Assembly: GCA_964387645.1 (NCBI GenBank)
Contig: CAYLYM010000069.1
Span: forward strand, 1 to 20,202
Reading direction: 5' to 3'
Length of the DNA: 20,202 bases
From: CAYLYM01 sp964387645
GTDB taxonomy: Bacteria > Calditrichota > Calditrichia > RBG-13-44-9
Position 1 is the first letter of the stretch; every line of letters begins with the position of its first letter. Below, piece after piece: positions 7,700 through 14,516 of this stretch. The position numbers and the translations under genes are program-made. The notes beneath the pieces are model-generated. The model was not told the origin of the DNA. It ran no database searches and saw only the letters and a list, made by a program, of their open reading frames with translations.

Positions 7700-8980
7700 A
7701 TGGTGAAGGCATCTAGGAAAAAGTTGCATGTTTTGTTTGTCACAAATTTATTTCCAATTTCCGGGGGTAGACGTCCGGAAATGCTGGTAAAATATTTCTC
7801 TATGTTTGATGTAAATCCAATTGTTCTAACTTCTGATTATTTTGAAGACGTAGCTTTAGAAGTTCTTCAGAGAGATATACCACAAGAAATATTCATTAAA
7901 AGAACTTTTGCCTTGAAGCGCGATCCTTGCAAGATATTTTCAAAGTGGTTTGGATTACCAGAACTTACTGATTGGGTCCGGCGGTTTTTCTTCTTTCCAG
8001 ATTTTTGGGTCAATTGGGTACCTGGAGCTATTCTATCAGGACTAAAAATCCTGAAGAAGCATGATATTGATGTTATTCTCAGCACTTCTCCACCTGAAAG
8101 CACTCATCTGATTGGTTATTTTTTACATGCCATAAGTGGCCTTCCCTGGATTGCTGACTTTCAGGATATGTGGACTCAAAAGAAGATAAATTTTCATCCT
8201 GCTACTATTTTTCATCAAAAATTGGCGGAATGGTTAGAAAAAAAAATCCTGTCTAAAAGCAGGGTAATTATTGCGAACACCGATCATAATGCCAAAATCT
8301 ACAAAGAAAATTTCAAACTTCCTGCAAATAAGGTAGAGGTCATACAATGCGGATTCGATCCTGGCGATCTTCCTGCGACCCCATTAGAGCCCGAAACGAA
8401 AGCCAACACTCTAGTTTTTGGATATCTGGGATATTTTGATAAGCCAGGTTTTCCTTACCGTGAGATACTGAACATTTTTTACCAGTTACGCCGGGAGGGT
8501 ATTCCCGTTGAGCTGGAGATTATTGGATATATTTCGGACAAGGCAATAAGTGAAATAGAACAATTGGGATACGCTGATTTTGTACGGTTCCATTCTGAAA
8601 TGCCTAATTATAAAGCCATTCCATTTCTGCAAAAAAGGAGCGATATACTGCTGGCAATGCTATACGAAACTTCCTATAGTCAGGCTATTGTTCCTTTGAA
8701 AATTTATAGTTACATGAAGATGAATCGGAAAGTCATGGCTATAGCGCCGGAGGAGGGAGAAGTAGCCGAAATTTTAAGAAAGACCCGGATAGGACAGACC
8801 ATTTCAATTCATAAACCAGAGAAAATTAAACAATTCATCCGGACAGCTTATTCTGAAAAACAAAAAATGGGTCGCGTCATTGTCGAGCCAGATATATCGG
8901 CAGTAGAAAGTTATAATGTAATTCATTTAACAGAGCGTTTATCAAAGAGTTTATGGAAAGTTGCCCATGGCATTGAGTAA
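7700..8980 (+). CDS. GT4-like glycosyltransferase (GT-B fold)
   Basis: Retaining GT-B glycosyltransferase related to family 4. The N-terminal Rossmann half has a glycine-rich loop (LFVTNLFPISGGRRPEMLVKYF), then STSPPESTHLIG and WIADFQDMW (near 152-158), the counterpart of the D-x-R-D-x-W motif of WcaI/WbuB-like transferases. The C-terminal half has the start of domain 2 (LVFGYLGYFDKPG) and a donor-site region (SQAIVPLKIYSYMKMNRKVMA) in the place of the usual P-x-K-x-x-E-Y motif. The glutamate expected there is S/Y here, so the nucleotide-sugar contact may differ. TTG at 7691 overlaps the flippase stop, but ATG 7700 gives a more normal start; GTG 7703 is another option. It overlaps the next gene by 14 bp. 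Sugar specificity is unknown. Confidence 0.85.
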   Translation: MVKASRKKLHVLFVTNLFPISGGRRPEMLVKYFSMFDVNPIVLTSDYFEDVALEVLQRDIPQEIFIKRTFALKRDPCKIFSKWFGLPELTDWVRRFFFFPDFWVNWVPGAILSGLKILKKHDIDVILSTSPPESTHLIGYFLHAISGLPWIADFQDMWTQKKINFHPATIFHQKLAEWLEKKILSKSRVIIANTDHNAKIYKENFKLPANKVEVIQCGFDPGDLPATPLEPETKANTLVFGYLGYFDKPGFPYREILNIFYQLRREGIPVELEIIGYISDKAISEIEQLGYADFVRFHSEMPNYKAIPFLQKRSDILLAMLYETSYSQAIVPLKIYSYMKMNRKVMAIAPEEGEVAEILRKTRIGQTISIHKPEKIKQFIRTAYSEKQKMGRVIVEPDISAVESYNVIHLTERLSKSLWKVAHGIE

Positions 8981-10091
8981 AATTCGTGTGATGCATCTCC
9001 GCTGTGCTACAGGTAGCGGTGGTGGGCCCGAGAAAACCATTCTGAATTCACCTCTTTATATTGATACAAACAAATTTAATGTGTGGGTTACTTATTTGAG
9101 AAAGCATACGGATCCTGACTTCGCTGTTGATAAAAAAGCACAGGAATTAGGCCTGAAAAATTTTTTTGTGGTGGATGAACATCGACAAATCGATAGAAAA
9201 GCTCTAAAATATCTGGAAGACCTTATTAAAACCAATTGTATACAAATATTACATACCCATGGATATAAATCCGACGTATGGGGGTGGTTATTGAAAAAAA
9301 AACTTCCGAATCTGCGCTTGATCACCACTGTGCATGGATGGGGTGCTGCGAATACCTGGAGAGAAAAAGCTTATGTGCAAATTGGTAAGATTCCTTTATT
9401 TTTTTTCCATAAAATATTAGTTGTAAATCAAGAAATATTTCATTCTCTAAGAAAGATGGGTATTCCGAAGGATAAATTGGTGGTTATTCTAAATGGTATA
9501 GATACGCAATATTTTTCCAGGAACAAACGAAGTAAGCAAAACGATGAACGTTTAACGCTTGGATACATTGGTCGCTTAAGTCCCGAAAAAAGAATCGAAG
9601 ATCTCATTCAAGCATATTCTTCGCTAATAAAGAAAATGCAGGTTGGATATTTACTTATTGCAGGAGAGGGTCCTTTATTGTCAGAATTGCAACGGATTGC
9701 TCGTGATTATCAGGTAGAAAATAGAGTTCGTTTCCTTGGACATGTGGAACCACGCTGGTTTTTTAATCAAGTGGACATTTTTGTGAACCCTTCCATCAAC
9801 GAAGGTCTTCCCAATACCATACTCGAAAGTATGTCGATGGAAACAGTGGTGGTGGCAACGCCGGTGGGGGGAGTTACGGAGTTAGTCAAGGATAAAGAAA
9901 CTGGTTTGTTGATCCAGCCAAAGAATGTAGATGGTTTGGAACAGGCTTTGCGATATCTTATTGAAAACCCGAATCAACGAAGAAGGATTATCCAAAATGC
10001 CAGAAATTTAATTTGCCGGGATTTTGATTTTTCTTCCAGGATGAGAAAAATAGAAAAAATTTATGAGGAAATTCTTTTGTCCGATTCATAA
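8967..10091 (+). CDS. Glycosyltransferase family 4 protein
   Basis: Classical GT4 transferase, 374 aa from ATG 8967. The acceptor domain begins with GSGGGPEK (about 16-23), the glycine loop that binds donor phosphates, and contains ILHTHGYKSDVWGWLL near 95-109. The donor domain begins LGYIGRLSPEKRIEDLIQAY and carries the E-x7-E motif in EGLPNTILE at about 279-287, followed by VVVATPVGGVTELV. These are the residues that hold the nucleotide-sugar in retaining GT-B enzymes. ATG 8967 is chosen over the in-frame TTG at 8961; either way the start lies inside the previous gene, so translation is coupled. It probably adds a later sugar of the repeat unit on the cytoplasmic side. Confidence 0.92.
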   Translation: MALSKIRVMHLRCATGSGGGPEKTILNSPLYIDTNKFNVWVTYLRKHTDPDFAVDKKAQELGLKNFFVVDEHRQIDRKALKYLEDLIKTNCIQILHTHGYKSDVWGWLLKKKLPNLRLITTVHGWGAANTWREKAYVQIGKIPLFFFHKILVVNQEIFHSLRKMGIPKDKLVVILNGIDTQYFSRNKRSKQNDERLTLGYIGRLSPEKRIEDLIQAYSSLIKKMQVGYLLIAGEGPLLSELQRIARDYQVENRVRFLGHVEPRWFFNQVDIFVNPSINEGLPNTILESMSMETVVVATPVGGVTELVKDKETGLLIQPKNVDGLEQALRYLIENPNQRRRIIQNARNLICRDFDFSSRMRKIEKIYEEILLSDS

Positions 10092-10137
10092 AGAGATCTG
10101 AGCTCATTTTGACTGTTCATTGAATATTGATTTGTAA

Positions 10138-10161
10138 ATGAAAAAATTTTTAAAATCCTGA
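10138..10161 (+). other. Seven-codon leader frame, possibly the true N-terminus of the beta-helix gene
   Basis: ATG at 10138 opens a frame encoding MKKFLKS and ends in TGA at 10159-10161; the final A is the first base of the next ATG (TGATG). The codons TTT TTA AAA contain T-TTA-AAA (10149-10155), which fits the X-XXY-YYZ rule for -1 ribosomal frameshifting. A -1 slip there joins MKKFLK to ILM and the hydrophobic start of the beta-helix protein, giving a charged n-region that the downstream ATG lacks. A one-base sequencing or assembly error in the A6/T5 runs would look the same. Reinitiation at TGATG is a third reading. Confidence 0.4.
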
Positions 10162-11519
10162 TGTCTTTTCTCTACTCACTTATTCTAGTATACCTTTTTA
10201 GCATCTCTTCAAGTTGTGTGGAATCGAATCTACCGCTGGGAGCTCCCAGATATATTTTTGTAGCTCCTTCGGGAGATGATGCGAATCCTGGATCATTTAA
10301 CAAACCCTTAAGAAGTATAAATAAAGCGCTTCAATATGCTACTGCAGGCGATACAATCCTGCTTCGAGGCGGGGTTTACCGCGAACAGATAAATTTCCAA
10401 AAGAGTGGGCTTCCTGAAAGAAGGATTGTCTTGTCCAATTATCGAAATGAAAGAGTGATAATCGATGGAAATGGTTTGAAGATCCACGAATGGGATGGGT
10501 TGTTGAATATAAAAGATCAAACTGATATTACCATTCACGGTTTGATTATTCAAAACAGCCGTGAATTAGGAGTTCTGGTAACATCCTCGGAAGTTGGCAC
10601 AAATATTACTTTATCGGCCGTACAGGTTTTGCATACAAAAAAAGCAGGTTTTTCAATAGAAAACATCAGCAATGCGGTCCTCGAAGATTGCGAGGCTGCT
10701 TATGCCAGCAATGGTAGTCCAGGATTTTATTTTTATCGCTGCCATAATGTAATTGTTTCTAATTGCAGAGCCCACCAAAACGGGGAGCCGGGGGGAGGAT
10801 TGGCGCAGGGTTTTGTTTTTTATGAAGGGAGTGATTTTCAAGTATTGAATTGTGAATCTTATGAAAACTACAGAGACGGGTTTGATATCGGAGGGGGAGA
10901 AATTGGCACGCAAAATATTCATTTTAAAAATTGTTCTTCGCATGAAAATGGTGAAGATGGTTTTGGTGTGAATTCTTATGGTGTGAATATAACCTTTGAG
11001 CGCTGCGTTGCTTATCATAACAAGGATAATGGATTCAATATTTACGAGGGTGTTCGCAATATCAGAATTTATAATTGTACTATCGTTGGCGGTTCCCATT
11101 ATTTTTGGTTAGATGGTTCAGATAATCCTGCTCTGGGATTAGAGAATATTCAAATTAAAAATTGCATTGGTTTTGGTTCTAAAAACAGTGGTATTGTTTC
11201 AATCGCTCCATTCAAAGATATCCAGTTTGATTACAATTGTTGGTACGGAGATGATAATGGGTATGGTACTTTCTGTTTGTGGAACATGGGATCAGATGAA
11301 GTACCTTTTAATTATCAAGATATTGGTCCCAGGGGACAGTGGTTCTCTCAATTAGGTCATGGGAGTCATTCCATTTTCCGGGATCCGCTCTTTGTGAATT
11401 CAACTGGAAATGATTACCGCCTTCAGCCTACATCTCCATGTATTGATCAAGGAATAGATATAAATTTACCTTTTTATGGCAGTGCACCGGATATGGGCGC
11501 ATTCGAATTTATTCCTTGA
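10161..11519 (+). CDS. Secreted right-handed parallel beta-helix protein (DUF1565/pectate-lyase-like), probable lipoprotein
   Basis: Extracytoplasmic beta-helix protein of the pectate-lyase-like superfamily, whose members cleave, epimerise or bind polysaccharides. The N-terminus is hydrophobic and ends in SISSSC (Cys19), a marginal lipobox. After a linker comes the DUF1565-like start (YIFVAPSGDDANPGSFNKPLRS, then TAGDTILLRGGVYRE), then repeated short strands rich in N, C and G such as LEDCEAAYASNGSPGFYF, NCRAHQNGE, NCESYENYRDGF, NCSSHENGEDGF and ERCVAYHNKDNGF. These are rungs of the helix. The C-terminus (SPCIDQGIDINLP..APDMGAFEF) is the common closing motif of such proteins. As last gene of the cluster it may act on the exported polymer. 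Catalytic residues cannot be assigned. ATG 10161 gives no basic residue ahead of the hydrophobic core, so the real start may be upstream through a frameshift at 10138-10161. Confidence 0.85.
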   Translation: MSFLYSLILVYLFSISSSCVESNLPLGAPRYIFVAPSGDDANPGSFNKPLRSINKALQYATAGDTILLRGGVYREQINFQKSGLPERRIVLSNYRNERVIIDGNGLKIHEWDGLLNIKDQTDITIHGLIIQNSRELGVLVTSSEVGTNITLSAVQVLHTKKAGFSIENISNAVLEDCEAAYASNGSPGFYFYRCHNVIVSNCRAHQNGEPGGGLAQGFVFYEGSDFQVLNCESYENYRDGFDIGGGEIGTQNIHFKNCSSHENGEDGFGVNSYGVNITFERCVAYHNKDNGFNIYEGVRNIRIYNCTIVGGSHYFWLDGSDNPALGLENIQIKNCIGFGSKNSGIVSIAPFKDIQFDYNCWYGDDNGYGTFCLWNMGSDEVPFNYQDIGPRGQWFSQLGHGSHSIFRDPLFVNSTGNDYRLQPTSPCIDQGIDINLPFYGSAPDMGAFEFIP

Positions 11520-11555
11520 TAGAAATAAATGAGTTCATTCTAAAAAGTGTCCTTA

Positions 11556-11663
11556 GGTTCACCCTGAACTGAGTCAAAGAGTTTCTAACTTATTAAAAAT
11601 TAAGAGATTCTTCACTTCGTTCAAAATGACCTTTATAATCATACTACCTTTTTAGGGTGAACC
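11556..11663. repeat. 108-bp fold-back intergenic repeat between convergent genes
   Basis: Terminal arms GGTTCACCCT (11556-11565) and AGGGTGAACC (11654-11663) are perfect 10-bp inverted repeats. Inside, CCCTGAACTGAGTCAAAGAG and GATTCTTCACTTCGTTCAAA (about 11608-11627) form an imperfect second pair of inverted arms. The text resembles the CCTGAG..GAAGTCGAAGGA / AGATTCTTC..TTCGTTCAGAATGAC repeats I recall from intergenic spaces of Bacteroidota and related genomes; that likeness is from memory. It has no coding capacity. Lying between two converging genes, it may act as a bidirectional transcript end or be a small non-autonomous element. Confidence 0.6.
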
Positions 11664-11713
11664 ATGAAATAAAAATTAATAATATTTCGTGTCATGGATT
11701 CAAGTCTGTTTCT

Positions 11714-12265
11714 TTAAGCAAAAATTTCATCAAAGATCTTTTGAAAAGCTGAAACAGCAGGGTTATCAAAGAGACACACCCGTACCTCCTTAAGAGAACC
11801 TTCGGGTTTATTTTGAAGATGTTCTCTAATTGTGGTAAGTAAAATTTTGGCACATCGATCTACCGGAAAGCCAAAAATTCCGGAACTAATGGCGGGCATG
11901 GAAATTGTGGTTAAACCATGCTTTTCGGCTAATTTTAGACTATTTTCAACGGCATTTTTCAGTTTGTTATCTTCATCGCCCTCGCCCCATCGTGGACCAA
12001 CAGCATGAATAACATACTTTGCAGGTAAATTGCCACCTGTGGTGAGAGCAGCTTGCCCCACAGGCACATAACCGATGCGATCGCTTTCTTCTTGGATAAC
12101 TCGCCCCCCTCGACGAACAATGGCGCCAGCCACACCACCACCGTGCTTTAAATAGGAATTGGCTGCGTTAACAATTGCATCAACTTGTTCTAAAGTTATG
12201 TCACCTTTTACTAAGGTCAATTTCTTATTTGGGCCTATTTGGGTTGATTTGAGGACTTGATTCAT
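11714..12265 (-). CDS. Macro-domain protein (Af1521-like ADP-ribose binding or hydrolysing)
   Basis: Single macro domain, 183 aa, which binds ADP-ribose and in many members removes it from proteins or from O-acetyl-ADP-ribose. Motifs numbered from the chosen start: GDITLEQVDAIVNAAN at 21-36 (adenine and distal-ribose pocket), HGGGVAGAI at 41-49 (substrate loop), YVIHAVGPRW near 84-93 and ISSGIFGFP at 126-134 (diphosphate loop). The loop reads HGGGVAGAI, not HGGGVDGAIHRAAG, so it is closer to Af1521/archaeal-type macro domains than to YmdB/MacroD. The frame opens at ATG 12277, but GGAGGT at 12275-12270 sits 4 nt before ATG 12265, which fixes the start there. It lies 33 bp after the class V enzyme on the same strand and is probably co-transcribed. 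The target is unknown. Confidence 0.88.
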   Translation of the reverse strand: MNQVLKSTQIGPNKKLTLVKGDITLEQVDAIVNAANSYLKHGGGVAGAIVRRGGRVIQEESDRIGYVPVGQAALTTGGNLPAKYVIHAVGPRWGEGDEDNKLKNAVENSLKLAEKHGLTTISMPAISSGIFGFPVDRCAKILLTTIREHLQNKPEGSLKEVRVCLFDNPAVSAFQKIFDEIFA

Positions 12266-12269
12266 ATCG

Positions 12270-12275
12270 ACCTCC
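12270..12275 (-). promoter_or_regulatory. Strong Shine-Dalgarno that decides the macro-domain start
   Basis: On the minus strand GGAGGT is followed after CGAT by ATG 12265. The site lies inside the longer open frame that begins at ATG 12277, so the longer start would translate its own ribosome binding site and is unlikely. Confidence 0.8.
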
Positions 12276-12298
12276 ATTTTTTTTCAATTTCAATCCTA

Positions 12299-13723
12299 TC
12301 ATAGTTTAAAATATTTTTCAAATGGTGGTTTGAAATTTTTAGGATGATACTCCCCCCTTTTCTTATCTAATAAATACTCACCTTTGTAATCATTTTTATT
12401 TATTTTTTTCAGCAAATCGATTAAAGCATCAATTTCGTCTTTACAGTTGTAAATTCCAAAACTGGCACGGACTGCTCCCGGTAAATTCGATCGGTCACCT
12501 GCCAATATTTCTTTTTCTATATGATGAGCCTCCTCTTCTGGTATGCACATCAATTCTTTTAAATAAGGATGAGCGCAGAAACAACCATTTCTAACGCCAA
12601 TTCCCCCTTCGAAATTAAGGATTGCTGTTGTTAACGCATGGGGTTTGTTTGATAGATTGAAAGTGATGACGCCCAGACGATTATCTACCACTTCTGGATC
12701 TCTGCTACCGTAAATTTTTATTCCGGGAATTTCTCGCATTTTGCTCAATATATAGTGAGTTAATTCTTTTTCGTGATCTGCAATTTTATTCATTCCTATT
12801 TTCTGCAAAATTTGCAGGGATTTAGCAAATGCTACTACTCCTACAGTATTGGGTGTTCCAGCTTCTTCTTTCTCTGGTGCTTCATTCCAGTATACATAGT
12901 CCTTACCCACAATGCTCACTGTACCACCACCAACATAATCGGGTTCCCCTTCCTCAAAAACATCTTTGTCGCCAATTAATACACCTGAACCGAATGGTGC
13001 ATATATCTTATGGGCAGAAAAAGCCAGAAAGTCGATATGCCCCGGACTGTCCTGTTCTTGCATATCAATAGGGCGATGGGGCGCCAGTTGTGCTGCATCT
13101 ATCATTATTTTGGTCCCATAATGATGGCAAATTTCAGCAAGCCGATTGATATCGTTTACCCAACCAGAAACATTGGAAGCTCCTGTCAAAGAAACCAGTG
13201 CAACTTTACCAAGATAATCTTTCAACTTTTTGACAAGATCATTTTCATTCAAACGACCATCCGGATGAATATCGGTATACAAAACTTTAGCTCTCGTTCT
13301 CCATGGTAAATCATTAGAATGATGTTCTATTTTACTTAGAATAACAATTTCATCATCAGCAACGGGATAACGATTAGCCAGTTTATTTATAGCTTCAGTG
13401 GTGTTTTTTACAAAAATAATGATATGGGATTCCAGGTCTATATTAACAAAATCAGCTATTACTTTTCGACTGTGATTAAAGGTTTCTGAACATAAAAGGG
13501 ATTTAAATCCAGTACCTCTATGAATGCTACTGTACCATTCCATAAATTGGTTGACGGTGTCTAAAACTGGTTTTAAAGCAGGAGTGCTGGCAGCATTGTC
13601 AAAATTAATATAGCGTCTTTTTTCTCCATTTAATAAAGGCACTTCCCGGTTAAATCCTACAATATTTTTCTGTATCCAACTTAGATCAAAGAAATCTGGT
13701 TCATGCAGAGTATTCTCTTCCAT
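12299..13723 (-). CDS. Class V aminotransferase fold PLP enzyme, cysteine-desulfurase/selenocysteine-lyase-like
   Basis: Fold-type I PLP enzyme of the class V group (NifS/SufS/CsdA-like), which would take sulfur, or another group, from a cysteine-like substrate. Visible: NFDNAASTPAL at 40-50, EHHSN at 133-137 (PLP-stacking His), DAAQLAPH at 209-216 (Asp and Gln contacting the cofactor), FSAHKIYAPFG at 235-245 with the Schiff-base Lys239, and GVRNGCFCAHPYL at 376-388. The cysteines at 381 and 383 occupy the place of the mobile catalytic Cys of SufS (RxGxxCA). At 474 aa it is longer than SufS (about 400); the extra length is mostly a C-terminal tail ending in KPPFEKYFKL. GGAGA 6 nt upstream supports ATG 13723. 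No suf/isc genes are adjacent, so a house-keeping Fe-S role is unproven. Confidence 0.85.
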   Translation of the reverse strand: MEENTLHEPDFFDLSWIQKNIVGFNREVPLLNGEKRRYINFDNAASTPALKPVLDTVNQFMEWYSSIHRGTGFKSLLCSETFNHSRKVIADFVNIDLESHIIIFVKNTTEAINKLANRYPVADDEIVILSKIEHHSNDLPWRTRAKVLYTDIHPDGRLNENDLVKKLKDYLGKVALVSLTGASNVSGWVNDINRLAEICHHYGTKIMIDAAQLAPHRPIDMQEQDSPGHIDFLAFSAHKIYAPFGSGVLIGDKDVFEEGEPDYVGGGTVSIVGKDYVYWNEAPEKEEAGTPNTVGVVAFAKSLQILQKIGMNKIADHEKELTHYILSKMREIPGIKIYGSRDPEVVDNRLGVITFNLSNKPHALTTAILNFEGGIGVRNGCFCAHPYLKELMCIPEEEAHHIEKEILAGDRSNLPGAVRASFGIYNCKDEIDALIDLLKKINKNDYKGEYLLDKKRGEYHPKNFKPPFEKYFKL

Positions 13724-13939
13724 GGGATCTCTCCATAATTAAAAAATGTATTTTCTTTGAGAGGTAATGGTTGGAATTCAAATGTGTTAAAGGTAAGTGG
13801 CAAAGGCCATTCCGCATTAACGATTCCCTTTATCTTTTCCAATACTCAAAAGAATTCGATTTACACAGACAGTTAAATTTTTTTTGATCCACTGTTATCG
13901 AAGATTTTGTTATTAATCTTGTTGAATCGGCTTATTTGG

Positions 13940-14515
13940 TTAAGGCATATTCCATAACATCCTTACAGCCAGGAGCAAAAGAATGGCCATGAAACTCAAA
14001 AAGGTGCTTTTCTCAGACCTTAGAGCTTCTTTGTAATCCGGTTGAATCGGATGGGATGATTTAATTGGTTTAAGTCTGGGAACGAATCGTGGCACATGTT
14101 TTTTATAATTGGAATATTCTTCTCCAAATAAATGAGATAGCTTTTCCTCTTCTAAATTAACTATAAATCCATATTGAATGCCAAAGAACGTTAAAATGGC
14201 AAAAATTAACCAGGGCATCCATACATTTGCGATTATCCCTGCACCAATGTACATCAACATATTGCCTATGTAAAGGGGGTTTCGGACGTAGGCAAAAGGT
14301 CCACTGGTTACCAATCTTGGAGCACCTACATTTCTGGTACGGGTAGCTCCACCAGCGTAAGAAACTCCCCAAATACGAATGAATTCACCTATAATCATGA
14401 AAATCAATCCACGTAAGAAGGAAGTACTTGTTGGTTGGGCAAAAATAATTACGATTAATATAAATGGAATGGGTGTGAATCCTCGAAATTTGAAGAAAAA
14501 TTGGCGAATATCCAT
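13940..14515 (-). CDS. ICMT/PEMT-type integral membrane methyltransferase
   Basis: Small membrane protein (191 aa) of the isoprenylcysteine carboxyl methyltransferase / phospholipid methyltransferase family. These enzymes use S-adenosylmethionine to methylate lipid-like or prenylated substrates in the membrane; the bacterial substrates are mostly unknown. Family signatures: YVRNPLYIGNML near 76-87 and a C-terminal catalytic region EEEKLSHLFGEEYSNYKKHVPRFVPR near 122-147, where the paired Glu and the HVPRF..R pattern bind SAM. Four or more hydrophobic segments are visible, plus one last helix at about 172-188 beyond the domain. ATG 14515 begins 1 bp after the stop of the oxidoreductase gene, so the two are almost certainly co-translated. 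Third gene of the GWxTD operon. Confidence 0.85.
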   Translation of the reverse strand: MDIRQFFFKFRGFTPIPFILIVIIFAQPTSTSFLRGLIFMIIGEFIRIWGVSYAGGATRTRNVGAPRLVTSGPFAYVRNPLYIGNMLMYIGAGIIANVWMPWLIFAILTFFGIQYGFIVNLEEEKLSHLFGEEYSNYKKHVPRFVPRLKPIKSSHPIQPDYKEALRSEKSTFLSFMAILLLLAVRMLWNMP

Positions 14516-14516
14516 T

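Noticed and set aside
10109..10138. TTGACT/TGTAAA pair as a promoter for the beta-helix gene
   Set aside because: The -10 is poor and the spacer is 18 bp; the gene follows its neighbour by only 69 bp, so read-through is simpler. If real, it would start RNA after ATG 10138 and exclude the frameshift reading.
10653..11099. 148-codon minus-strand open frame opposite the beta-helix gene
   Set aside because: It mirrors the repetitive rungs of the beta-helix gene; the plus-strand protein has clear domain structure and this frame does not.
12266..12277. Upstream ATG (12277) for the macro-domain gene
   Set aside because: A strong GGAGGT lies inside the extra four codons and is correctly spaced for ATG 12265.
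13880..13930. Weak stem (AAGATT/AATCTT) downstream of the methyltransferase gene as a terminator
   Set aside because: Only six AT-rich base pairs and no following T-run in the direction of transcription.
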